Program-made: the position numbers and the translations under genes
DNA from: Amycolatopsis sp. FDAARGOS 1241
GTDB lineage: Bacteria > Actinomycetota > Actinomycetes > Mycobacteriales > Pseudonocardiaceae
Assembly: GCF_016889705.1 (NCBI RefSeq)
Contig: NZ_CP069526.1
Location: forward strand, 3,658,001 to 3,722,000
DNA: 64,000 bases
Reading direction: 5' to 3'
The notes under the pieces: generated by a model
The model's database searches: none
Seen by the model: only the letters and a program-made list of their open reading frames with translations
What the model was told of the DNA's origin: nothing
Part shown: positions 16,574 through 25,060 of the stretch, piece after piece
Layout: each line of letters starts with the position of its first letter
How positions within the stretch are numbered: the first letter of the stretch is position 1

Positions 16574-17370
16574 TCACCAGGTCCAGCACGCGCCGTGGAT
16601 CCCGGGCCGCACGTCCCGCGTCGCGAACGTGACGGCGTGCGTCGTTCCCGCGCGCAGGGGCGCGCCGGTGCGGTGGGGTCCGTCGGGGCGGCGCCGTTCG
16701 AACGACCGTACCTGCCGCGGCAGCCGCAGGCCGAGCTGGACCTCGCAGACGTACTAGGGCACGGGCCGCGTGAAGCGCCGGCCGTATTCGCGGGCCGGCG
16801 AGCCCGGCGGGAGCACGATCTCGTACTCCACGGCCGTGACCTCTCCCGCGGCGAGCACACGGTCCAGCAGCAGCTCCCCGGCCGTCATGCCGGTCTCCCG
16901 GTCCACGCTCACCCGCCCGACGCGGGCGAAGCGCACGCCCTGGTAGCGCGGCTCGGCGGGAAGCGGCCCGTCGGCCTGGTGGTAGGTCCTCATGCGGTCG
17001 ACGCCGTCCATGCCCTCGTCGTCGATCGCCACGTGGTCGTGCACGGACCGGAACGCGAGCTGCCCGTCCGGCGCCGCTCCACCCGGGCCGGCGCGTGCCC
17101 GAGCCACCGCCCGCGCGGTGCCTTCGCGCCGAGCAGCGATGTCAGCGAGCCGGGGGAGAGCTCCAGCACGGCTTCGAGCTGCGTCACGGCGAGAAGCGAC
17201 ATCTCGCGTTCCGGGCGGGACCGGCCCCGGCGTCAGTAGGGCAGCGCCGAGCGCGACAGCGTCACGCAGCGCGCGGCGAGGTGGTGCCGGAACCGGTCGA
17301 GGGACAGCCCGGATTCTTCGATGGCGGCGTCCAGCGTGACCGCGAACGAACCGGAGTGCTGCGCAGACAC
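16574..17370 (-). pseudogene. XRE-type helix-turn-helix regulator, nonsense and frameshift mutations
   Basis: GTG 17370 opens SGSFAVTLDAAIEESGLSL and DRFRHHLAARCVTLSRSALPY, then a TGA stands where the family has Trp. Reading resumes with SRPERE and LLAVTQLEAVLELSPGSL, TSLLGAKAPRGRWLG, completing the DNA-binding domain of a known actinobacterial regulator type. After another shift near 17080 a ligand-like domain follows (VRFARVGRVSVDRETGMTAG, YEIVLPPGSPAREYGRRF), and after a third near 16755 it ends with RDVRPGIHGACWTW and TGA at 16574. Several independent lesions make a functional product unlikely. Confidence 0.7.
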
Positions 17371-17532
17371 GCGATCAGCATGATCAGGACAACCGGGATG
17401 CGGAACTCGCCGACAGTCCTGTGCGCGGGCTCTGCCGTCCCATTGACCGGATGGGCAGAATCGGTCTCAACCTTTGCGGAGCCTCACTCGTCCGACCGGG
17501 AGGAAAGAGCCACCGAAGAGCTGGGGAAGTGC

Positions 17533-18380
17533 GTGCCGCAGGGCGAAGACCGCGGCGGGGAACCGCTGCGCGCGTCGTGGAAACCGTTGCCGGAGCCGAA
17601 ATCCGTGACCAAAAAGGGAGTTCTGCGCACCTACGGGTGGCAGGTGTACGCGGTGCCGGTGCTGCTCGTGCTCACCGTGCTCGTGGTGGTGAACACCGCG
17701 ACGGCACCGCCCTCGTCCACCGCCGCTCAGCCGCCGCCGCACGAGGCACCGGTGGTCGCGCAGGAAGCACCGGCTGAACCGGGCGTCACGGAGAACCCGG
17801 CGACACCCGTCGACGTCACCGCCCCGACCGCCGAACTCCCCGCCGGCGGCCCGTTCACGCAGACCGGGCAAGGCAAGTGGCACGCCGTGCCGGGCTCGGG
17901 CCCGAAGATCGGCACCGGCCGGCGCTACCGCTACACCGTCGAGGTCGAGAACGGCATCGACCCCGCCTCCTACGCCGGCGACGACAGCTTCGCCGCCGCC
18001 GTGCAAGGCATCGTGTCCGGCGCGAAGAGCTGGACCGCCGACGGGAAAGTCGCCCTGCAGCGCGTGGACAGCAGCGTTGCGGACCCCGACTTCCGCGTCA
18101 GCCTGACGACACCCGACACCACCCACCGCGCCGACGCCTGCGGCTTCTCCATCGTGTACGAAGCGTCGTGCCACCGCTGCAGCATGCGCCGCGTGCTGAT
18201 CAACCTGTCGCGCTGGGTACGCGGCGCGAAGGCGTACGGGGCGAACCTGGCGGCCTATCGCGAGGACGCGATCAACCACGAAGTCGGCCACGCACTGGGC
18301 CACTCCCACGTCGGCTGCGGTGGCAACGGTGAGTCCGCGGCCGTGATGTGCCCGGCGGGGACCGGGGCGCCGTCCCGGTG
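17533..18380 (+). pseudogene. DUF3152 metalloprotease-like membrane-anchored protein, C terminus lost
   Basis: From GTG 17533 the protein has the family start EPLRASWKPLPEP, one transmembrane helix (VYAVPVLLVLTVLVVVNTA), a Pro/Ala-rich linker, and the extracellular DUF3152 domain ending in DAINHEVGHALGHSHVGC, a zinc-protease motif HExxHxxxxxH. The sequence then departs from the family after ESAAVM; the usual MMQQ-type C terminus is missing and the frame stays open to 19380 across the antisense of the sigma-factor gene. An indel near 18340-18350 is the simplest cause. GTG 17605 is an alternative start. Confidence 0.65.
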
Positions 18381-18498
18381 GATCACCGCGTGTGCGTCAC
18401 GAATTCGTGGCCTTTCCCGCAGGGACGCCGAACCGTATAACGGCCTATACAGCGTCGGTCGATCCGGTGCCACGGTGCACCGAAGAACCCTGCGGCGA

Positions 18499-19341
18499 TC
18501 ACGGCAGAACGGCGATCTCCAGCTTCGCGAGCCGGTCCGGGTCGGCGATCACCTCGTACGCCGTGACGCGTCCGGCCACCACGGTCACCTTCAGCGCGCC
18601 CACCAGCCGGCCCGCCGGCGCGAGCACGAGCCCGGCCGTGCCGTCCACCAGGGCGAGTTCGGCCAGTGCGGCACGGCCGGCGAAGGCGCGCGTGCCGCGG
18701 GCCACCGCGTCGGCGCCACGCAGGACAGCGGCGGCGCCCGGAGGCAGGGCGGCGGCGTCGGCGTGGCGGACGACGTCGGGGGCGAGCAGCGACAGCAGCG
18801 CGGCCAGGTCACCGCCGCGGGCCGCGAGGAGGAACGCCTCCACAACCTGCCGATCGCGCGCCAGTTCGGGCGCGGGCAGCGCCGGGGTGCCGCGTACGCG
18901 CAGGCGCGCGCGGCTGGCCAGCTTCTTCGCCGTCGCCGGCGTGCGGTCGAGGATCGGCCCGATCGCGTCGAACGGCACCGCGAACAAGTCGTGCAGCACG
19001 AACGCCACCCGCTCGGCCGGCGCCAGCGTCGCCAAGACCACCAGCAGCGCCCGGCCCACCTCGTCGGCCAGTTCGACGTCGCCCTCCGGACCCGCGACGC
19101 CGCGGTCGGGCACGTGCTCGGTGGGCGTTTCGCGGCGGGCGCGCAGCAGGTCGAGGCAGATCCGCGAGACGACCGTCGTGAGCCAGGCCGCGAGGTTGTC
19201 CAGCTCGGGCGCGGCCGCCAGTCGCAGCCAGGACTCCTGCACGGCGTCCTCGGCTTCGGCCGCGGAGCCGAGCATCCGCCGCGCGAGCGAGCGCAGCCGG
19301 GGCCGTTCCGCTTCGAACCGGGCGGCGAGGGTCTCGGGCAT
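18499..19341 (-). CDS. SigJ-type ECF RNA polymerase sigma factor with SnoaL-like domain
   Basis: A 280-aa extracytoplasmic-function sigma factor. Region 2 is FEAERPRLRSLARRMLGSAAEAED and the short AVQESWLR; region 4 is ERVAFVLHDLFAVPFDAIG with a helix-turn-helix up to LASRARLRVRG. After residue 170 comes a SnoaL-like domain (VEAFLLAARGGDLAALLSLLAPDVV) typical of the SigJ/ECF41-like group, which lacks a separate anti-sigma factor and uses this domain for control. ATG 19341 has an AAAGGTGAC sequence upstream. It diverges from an azoreductase gene 67 bp away, the usual ECF41 arrangement in which the neighbour is a target. Confidence 0.9.
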   Translation of the reverse strand: MPETLAARFEAERPRLRSLARRMLGSAAEAEDAVQESWLRLAAAPELDNLAAWLTTVVSRICLDLLRARRETPTEHVPDRGVAGPEGDVELADEVGRALLVVLATLAPAERVAFVLHDLFAVPFDAIGPILDRTPATAKKLASRARLRVRGTPALPAPELARDRQVVEAFLLAARGGDLAALLSLLAPDVVRHADAAALPPGAAAVLRGADAVARGTRAFAGRAALAELALVDGTAGLVLAPAGRLVGALKVTVVAGRVTAYEVIADPDRLAKLEIAVLP

Positions 19342-19408
19342 CAGGTCACCTTTCCTCTTCCTCGTGCGTCGGGTGGGTGAGCGGAGCCGACCGGAGGAGA
19401 GGAACCGG

Positions 19409-20062
19409 ATGACCGACATGCTAGCGCCCCTGCTGCGCATCGACTCGAGCGCCGACGGCGAGGAGTCCGTGACGCGGCGGCTGACGTCGCTGTTCGCGAA
19501 GCACTGGCCCGGCGAGGTGCGCCACCGCGACCTCGCCGCCGACCCCGTGCCGCCGATCAGCGAGGCCTACGCCCGCCTCGGCCGCCGCGTCGAACGGCGG
19601 GGAAGCGTGCCGCTGCCCGAGATCACGGCGCTGGCCGCCGACGACGCCGAACGCCGCGAATGGGAGCTGACCCTCCCGTTCGTCACGGAGGTGCGCGAGG
19701 CCGGCGCGGTCCTGCTGGGCGTGCCGATGTACAACTTCTCCGTGCCAGCCGCGTTGAAGGCGTGGATCGACCGGCTGACCTTCCCCGGGGCGTTCGCGGA
19801 TGCCCTGCGCGACACCAGGTTCGTGGTGGTCTGCGCTCGCGGCGGCGCCTACGGGCCCGGCACGCCGCGCGAGGGCTGCGACTTCCAGGAGCCCTACCTG
19901 CGCACGTACCTGACCAATCTCGGCGTCGCGCAAGAGCACCTGACGTTCGTGGTCGCCGAACTCACCCGCGTCGCCGACATCCCGGCGCTCGCCGGGCTGG
20001 AGCACCTCGCGGAGGAGTCGTTCGCCGCCGCCGAACGCCGCGTCCTCGAGCTGGTCGCGTGA
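19409..20062 (+). CDS. FMN-dependent NADH-azoreductase / acyl-carrier-phosphodiesterase-like flavoprotein
   Basis: A 217-aa flavodoxin-fold protein. PLLRIDSSADGEESVTRRL is the FMN phosphate-binding start, VPMYNFSVPAALKAWIDRL is the strongly conserved middle motif that binds the flavin ring, and VCARGGAYGPGTPREG follows. These are marks of AzoR/AcpD proteins, which reduce quinones and azo compounds with NADH. ATG 19409 has an excellent ribosome-binding site (GGAGGAGAGG). Position opposite the SigJ-type gene suggests induction under redox or membrane stress. Confidence 0.9.
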   Translation: MTDMLAPLLRIDSSADGEESVTRRLTSLFAKHWPGEVRHRDLAADPVPPISEAYARLGRRVERRGSVPLPEITALAADDAERREWELTLPFVTEVREAGAVLLGVPMYNFSVPAALKAWIDRLTFPGAFADALRDTRFVVVCARGGAYGPGTPREGCDFQEPYLRTYLTNLGVAQEHLTFVVAELTRVADIPALAGLEHLAEESFAAAERRVLELVA

Positions 20063-20103
20063 AAAAACGGCCGCCCGCGGGGGAAACTCCCGCAGGCGGC
20101 CGT
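20062..20103. terminator. Intrinsic terminator serving the GH3 gene
   Basis: The stem ACGGCCGCC/GGCGGCCGT, extended inside by GCGGG/CCCGC, is flanked on the left by six A residues. Read on the minus strand this is a GC-rich hairpin followed by U6. It begins just after the azoreductase stop, so it may also slow transcription from that side. Confidence 0.85.
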
Positions 20104-20114
20104 GGTTCAGCGCG

Positions 20115-22772
20115 TCAGGTCAGATCCGAACACTCGAGGGCGTCCGGATCTTTCGCTCCGCCGGGCGACCACCGCACATTCGCGAACGAAGCCGAGAACG
20201 GGCCGTCGGTGTACACCAGGAACGGCGTGTTGATGTTCTCGAAGTCCAGCCCGTTGGCGAAGCACGACAGCGGGATCTTCACCGTCGACTTCTGGCCCGC
20301 GGGCAGATCCGTGAACAGCTTGGTGGCGTTGACCTCCGAGAAGCACGGATAGACGCAGTGCATGCTCACCACCGTGCGGTTCACCGGCGGCGAGTTCACG
20401 ATCACGTCGAACTCGAGCGCCCCGTCGGCGTTGAGGTACCCGCGCAGATCGCTGGTCTGCGGGCTCTGCAGGTACAGCTGCGCCGCGCCGGTGCCGGTCC
20501 ACGTCGTCTTGAGGCCGTCGGCCTGGACGTTGACGTCGGCCGGGGTCACCGAGATCTCCGGGTGCTCGGCGGTCCCGTCCGGCCCGATCTCCGTGCCGCC
20601 CCAGTTCGAGGCCGAGCCGAGGTAGCTCTTGTACGGCGCGACGTCGGTGCGGTCGAAGATCGGCAGGTCCTCGGTCGCGGTCCCACCGCCCCCGGTCGAC
20701 CCGCAGGTCGTCGGGCCCTCGGTTTCGTCGAGCTGACCGATGGTGGTGCGCTGCCCGGTCTTGAGGCCGTAGCCGAGCTTGAACAGCGGGTCGTAGTCCG
20801 GGCTCCACGGGTTGAGCGGCGTCTGGCACGCGCTGCGCGGCCAGGAGTACGACAGCTTGCCCTGGTAGCCCGTGCCGTCCTTGCCCTTGACCATCATGTC
20901 CGCGACGCCGCCACCCTCGGTGCCGGGCAGCCACGCCGCGACGAACGCGTCGGAGCGGTTGATCTCCTTGTTCAGGTACAGCGGCCGGCCGCCGACGTAC
21001 ACGGTCACGACCGGCACGCCCTTGCCGCTGACCTTGTCCAGCACGGCGAGGTCCTCGGGGTAGAGCTTCGCGGCCTCCAGCGACTTGCGCTGCAGGTCAC
21101 CCACACCCTCGGCGTAGGGCGTCTCGCCGATCACCGCGATCACCGCGTCGTAGCCGGCCGGGTCGACGTCACCCTTCTCGTCGAAGGTCACGTTGGCGTC
21201 GCCGAGATCTTCCCTGAGCCCGCCCAGGATCGAGGTGGCGTTGGGGAAGTCGGCGTTGGTGTTGCCCGTGCCCTGCCACGACAGCGTCCAGCCGCCGGTC
21301 TGGTTCTGGATGCTGTCGGCGCTCTTGCCGACGACCAGGACCTTCGACTTCGGCTTGAGCGGCAGCACGTTGCCGTTGTTCTTCAGCAAGGTCTGCGACT
21401 CGCGCACGGCGTCGCGGGCCAGCCACTTGTCGGTGAGCGCCTCGTCGGAGTTCGCGTACGAGCGGTCCGAAGGCTTCTGCTCGTCGAGAATCCCGGCGCG
21501 CAGCTTCACGCGCAGGATACGGGTGACGGCGTCGTCGATGCGCGCCATCGAGATCTGGCCGGCACGGACCTGCGCGACGGTGTTGGTGATGAAGGCCTTC
21601 CAGTCGTTGGGGACCATCACCAGGTCGATGCCGGCGTTGATCGCCTGCGGGCAGCTCGAGTTCGTGCAGCCGGTGACCTGACCGATGCCGTTCCAGTCGG
21701 ACACGACGAGGCCGTCGAAGCCCATCTTGCCCTTGAGGATCTGGTTCAGCGCCTTGTCGCTGCCGTGGATCTTGCCCTCGTTGATGCCGAGGTCGGCATT
21801 GGTCCAGCTGTTGAACGACGCCATCACAGTCTGGGTGCCCGCGGCGAGCGCGCCGTAGTAGCCCTGGCCGTGGATGTTGATCATGTCGGCCTCGGACGAG
21901 GCGTTCACGCCCTGGTCCTGGCCCTTGATCGTGCCGCCGTCACCGATGTAGTGCTTGGCGGTGGCGATCACGCCGTTGTAGTCGATGCGCTTGGTAGCGC
22001 CGTCCTGCAGGCCGTTGATGGCTTCGTAACCGTACGCGCGGGTGATGCGCGGGTCTTCGGAGAAGCCTTCGTACGTGCGGCCCCAGCGGTCGTCCTGCAC
22101 GACGGCCAGCGTCGGCGCGAACGCCCAGTCCTGGCCGGTGGCGCGGATCTGGCGCGCGGTGGCGTTCTCGACGTCGCGCACCAGGCACGGGTCGTGGGCG
22201 GCACCGAGCGCGATGTTCTGCGGGAAGACGGTGGCGCCGTAGACGTTGTTGTTGCCGTGCACGGCGTCGATGCCCCAGATCACGGGGATCTTCGTGCGGC
22301 TGGTCTTCGACGCGCTCCAGTAGGCGTCGGCGAGGTTCAGCCAGTCCTGCTGCGTGGCGTGCTTGTTGCCGCCGGGCCACGAGCCGCCGCCGTTGAGCAC
22401 GGAGCCGATGGCGTACTGCTTGACCTCCGCGGGTGTGATCGCGTTGATCTCGGCCTGGGTCATCTGCCCGACCTTCTCCTCCAGCGTCAGGCCGGAGAGG
22501 ATCTTCGCGATGCGGGCCTCGTCCTTCGGGTTCTTCTGCATTTTGCTGTCGACCTTCGGCCAGTCCGAAAGCGTCGGCAGGGAGTCTTCGATGCGCGCGC
22601 AGCCGTTCTTGTCGAGCGCGGGCTGCCCGATCTCGGGCTGGGTCGCGGCCGGGGTGTCCGCGACGGCGGGGGCGGGCGCCGCGTGCGCGACGCCGCCCAG
22701 GAGGGTGAGGCTCGCGAGCGCGGCGAACGTGGTTCTGCGGGCCCGGGACCACCCGGGGGATCTTCTGGCCAT
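20115..22772 (-). CDS. Secreted glycoside hydrolase family 3 beta-glucosidase (ExoP-type)
   Basis: An 885-aa exported GH3 enzyme. ATG 22772 begins RRSPGWSRARRTTF and a hydrophobic signal ending AHAAPA. The GH3 N domain includes LTLEEKVGQMTQAE, PVIWGIDAVHGNNN and FAPTLAVVQDDRWGRTYEG, with the catalytic Asp359 in LVVSDWNGIGQV. The GH3 C domain has RESQTLLKNNGNVLPLK and VVTVYVGGRPLY. The last 200 residues form a beta-rich region like the ExoP galactose-binding domain (WTGTGAAQLYLQSP). It should release glucose from beta-1,4 or beta-1,3 glucans or cello-oligosaccharides outside the cell. A nested palindrome lies upstream. Confidence 0.92.
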   Translation of the reverse strand: MARRSPGWSRARRTTFAALASLTLLGGVAHAAPAPAVADTPAATQPEIGQPALDKNGCARIEDSLPTLSDWPKVDSKMQKNPKDEARIAKILSGLTLEEKVGQMTQAEINAITPAEVKQYAIGSVLNGGGSWPGGNKHATQQDWLNLADAYWSASKTSRTKIPVIWGIDAVHGNNNVYGATVFPQNIALGAAHDPCLVRDVENATARQIRATGQDWAFAPTLAVVQDDRWGRTYEGFSEDPRITRAYGYEAINGLQDGATKRIDYNGVIATAKHYIGDGGTIKGQDQGVNASSEADMINIHGQGYYGALAAGTQTVMASFNSWTNADLGINEGKIHGSDKALNQILKGKMGFDGLVVSDWNGIGQVTGCTNSSCPQAINAGIDLVMVPNDWKAFITNTVAQVRAGQISMARIDDAVTRILRVKLRAGILDEQKPSDRSYANSDEALTDKWLARDAVRESQTLLKNNGNVLPLKPKSKVLVVGKSADSIQNQTGGWTLSWQGTGNTNADFPNATSILGGLREDLGDANVTFDEKGDVDPAGYDAVIAVIGETPYAEGVGDLQRKSLEAAKLYPEDLAVLDKVSGKGVPVVTVYVGGRPLYLNKEINRSDAFVAAWLPGTEGGGVADMMVKGKDGTGYQGKLSYSWPRSACQTPLNPWSPDYDPLFKLGYGLKTGQRTTIGQLDETEGPTTCGSTGGGGTATEDLPIFDRTDVAPYKSYLGSASNWGGTEIGPDGTAEHPEISVTPADVNVQADGLKTTWTGTGAAQLYLQSPQTSDLRGYLNADGALEFDVIVNSPPVNRTVVSMHCVYPCFSEVNATKLFTDLPAGQKSTVKIPLSCFANGLDFENINTPFLVYTDGPFSASFANVRWSPGGAKDPDALECSDLT

Positions 22773-22858
22773 CGACAGTCCGTTCTGCAGAGGGCGGCGG
22801 GAAGGGCCCAGAAGGGCCCTGGCGATCCTCACCGGACAAACAGGATGGCGTCAATAGG

Positions 22859-22908
22859 TTCAGACCCTACGGAAGTCTGTTAATTCTCGACTCGAATTAA
22901 GGTCTGAC
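22859..22908. promoter_or_regulatory. Nested inverted repeats upstream of the GH3 gene
   Basis: TTAATTC-TCGACTC-GAATTAA (22880-22900) is a perfect 7-bp inverted repeat in an unusually AT-rich patch. It is enclosed by TTCAGACC and GGTCTGAC at 22859 and 22901. The site is about 90-135 bp before the GH3 start and does not resemble the CebR-type TGGGAGCGCTCCCA box. Confidence 0.5.
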
Positions 22909-22988
22909 CGAGGGATGCTCACCGCTGGACCAGACCAGTGCTGGAGGGCAGGGTTCCGTGGCCGCACAGGCAGAGTTCACCGCGGACC

Positions 22989-23906
22989 TCAGCGGATCGC
23001 GCCGGTGGGGAGTAGCGCGTGCACGCCCCACGTCTCGTTCGCGATCTGCGTGACGCGCAGGTCGACCACGGGGCTCGCGAGCGCCAGCGCCGTCGGGCGG
23101 TCGAGGTCGTAGAGCGACTGCAGCCACGTGAGCATCGCGCCGAGCGCTTCCGCGGTGGCCTTGTTGAGGTCCGCGGAGAACCCGAACGTGATCCGGCCGG
23201 CGGGGGCCTCGGCGTGGATTCCGGGCACGGGCCGGCCGGTGACGACGTCGAGCGTGAGCTCCGTGGTCATCGGGCACTCGATGGCCGTGCCGCCGACCTC
23301 GCCGTCGCCCTGCGCCGCGTGGCCGTCGCCGACGTGCAGGTTCGCGCCGGAGACCGTGACCGGCAGGAACAACGTGGAGCCGGCCACGAGCTCTCGGCAG
23401 TCGAGGTTGCCGCCGCCCTCGGCGCGGGGCGGGATCGTCGAGTGGTCGCCGGGTTCGGCGGGCGGCAGGCCGAGGACGCCGAGGAACGGCGCCAGCGCCA
23501 TCGTGTGGCCGAAGTTGTTCGTGCCGGTGGCCCCGGCGAGTTCCCACAGCAGCTGCCCGCGCGGACCGCCGGCGACACCTAGCTCGCGCGTGAGCCAGTT
23601 GTCCTTCGCCGCGGCGGTCGTCCAGCCCCATTCGCCGGGGCGCAGCGCGTCGAGCCGCACCGCGAGCACGGTGCCGGGTTCGGCGCCGCGCACGGCGATG
23701 GGACCGGTGAGGCAGTGGCCGCGGCTCAGGTCGAACATCCGCGGCCGCGCCTCCCCGGGCGTGTGCTGGCGCTCCAGGAACCCGTGGGCGTCGAGCGACC
23801 CCGCGACCACCGTGTCGCCCGGGTCGACGGTCAGGACGGGTGCGGTGTCCCGGCTGAAGGCGTCGATCGTCGTGGCGGGCGTGGGGTCGAGGTGGTGCCG
23901 GGCCAT
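22989..23906 (-). CDS. Acetamidase/formamidase family protein
   Basis: A 305-aa member of the FmdA/AmdA family. It contains VLTVDPGDTVVAGSLDAHG near the start, LTGPIAVRGAEPGTVLAVRLD, the PRAEGGGNLDCREL active-site loop and GDGHAAQGDGEVGGTAIE, all standard blocks of these metal-dependent amidases. It hydrolyses formamide, acetamide or related short amides to ammonia and acid in the cytoplasm. ATG 23906 has an AGGGAG sequence upstream. The C terminus carries the family's DLRVTQIANETWGVHALLP. No permease gene is adjacent. Confidence 0.9.
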   Translation of the reverse strand: MARHHLDPTPATTIDAFSRDTAPVLTVDPGDTVVAGSLDAHGFLERQHTPGEARPRMFDLSRGHCLTGPIAVRGAEPGTVLAVRLDALRPGEWGWTTAAAKDNWLTRELGVAGGPRGQLLWELAGATGTNNFGHTMALAPFLGVLGLPPAEPGDHSTIPPRAEGGGNLDCRELVAGSTLFLPVTVSGANLHVGDGHAAQGDGEVGGTAIECPMTTELTLDVVTGRPVPGIHAEAPAGRITFGFSADLNKATAEALGAMLTWLQSLYDLDRPTALALASPVVDLRVTQIANETWGVHALLPTGAIR

Positions 23907-24069
23907 GCGGGCGCTCCCTGCGGTCGATGCGATCCCCGGATCTTGGCACGGCGGCCCGGCGTGCGGCGCCACCGCGTGAGCAACACCGCCAGCCGGCCGT
24001 TTCGGGTGTCCGCCGTCCGGCGGTCGCGGTCGGTCTCGTGCTCCAGCTGCCAGGCCAGGTTGAGGGTGA

Positions 24070-24957
24070 TCACAGCTTGCCTCCTGTCGTCGTCCTCGTC
24101 CTGACGACTCCCGGGTGGGTCGGCATTCGACAACTGGGTCCGGTTTTCCGTGATGGATCCGGCGATCACCGACGCGAAGACACTCAGCGCGACGATCACC
24201 TCGGCCCACAGGAACGCCGTGTAATCGAGCAGCGAGCCGATCGGCGACGGGCGCCGCGTTGCGGAACGCGGCCAGTGCGAACAGGGACGCGGCCATGAAC
24301 CCGAACGCCGGCCACACCAGCCCGCGCCGGCGCGAAATCAGGTGGCGCGCCCCGAGCGCCACCGCGACCGTGATCGCCCACATCACGAACATCATGAACA
24401 GCCCGAACACGAGCACGCTGGTGGTGCGGGTGAGGTGGACCTCCAGGCCGGCGTCGGCGTCGCCGGTGATCGAGAGGCTGAACAGGCTGTCGACCTTGTC
24501 CAGCGTGAGCTGCACCGGCATCGGCTTGCCGCCCAGCACGGCCTCGAACTGGATGCGGCTGTCGTAGCCGTCGAAGGGGTTGTCGGTCACCGCGCCGCCG
24601 GCGAGCGCGATCGGCAGGTCGGTGCTCGCGATGCGTTCGTGGGCGGGGAAGGTGTGGTCGCCGCGCAGGCTCGAGGAGTTCAGCTGCGTGAGGTCCGCCG
24701 CCGGCGCCGCCCCGTCGTCCTCGCCGAGGCTCCCGCGCGGCTGGACGAGCACCCGCACCGTCACCTCCCGCGCGACGGCGTCCACTTTCTGCACCGTGGC
24801 GTACACGTCGACCCGGGTCGGGCTCGTCGGCGCCCACCGAGTGCCACGTGTCGCCCGCCGTGCGCTCCGCCGCGTGCACCCACACCCCGGCCCCCGCCGC
24901 GACGACGATGCCGGCCACCACGACCCCCGCCGTCCACACCGGACCCCGCCACCTCAT
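24070..24957 (-). pseudogene. DUF4436 membrane protein, two frameshifts
   Basis: ATG 24957 opens RWRGPVWTAGVVVAGIVVAAG (an N-terminal membrane helix) and WHSVGADEP, then a one-base shift near 24828 leads to TRVDVYATVQKVD, the start of the DUF4436 extracellular domain, and on to the second helix LFMMFVMWAITVAVALGA and FGFMAASLFALAAFRNAAP. A second shift near 24245 restores the expected ending SPIGSLLDYTAFLWAEVIVAL and a last helix. The end is unclear; a downstream frame (LNLAWQLEHETDRD) may be extra coding sequence. Function is unknown in the family. Confidence 0.65.
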
Positions 24958-25035
24958 GGCGGTGATCGTGGCACCGGGAACGGTGGCGCGCGCGTGCTCT
25001 CACGTCCCCGGGGTTACGGCCGGGTTGAAGGAGAG

Positions 25036-25049
25036 ACGAACCGGTTCGT
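25036..25049. promoter_or_regulatory. 14-bp palindrome, likely TetR operator
   Basis: ACGAACCGGTTCGT is perfectly self-complementary and lies 11 bp before ATG 25061. AACCGGTT cores are common in TetR-family operators, and a TetR gene ends the same transcription unit, so feedback repression is likely. Confidence 0.55.
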
Positions 25050-25060
25050 ATCCTCAACAC

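Noticed and set aside
20358..22883. Long open frame on the plus strand opposite the GH3 gene
   Set aside because: The GH3 protein on the other strand has full domain structure and catalytic residues; the plus-strand translation is rich in Arg, Ala and Val without any motif, a normal shadow in high-GC DNA.
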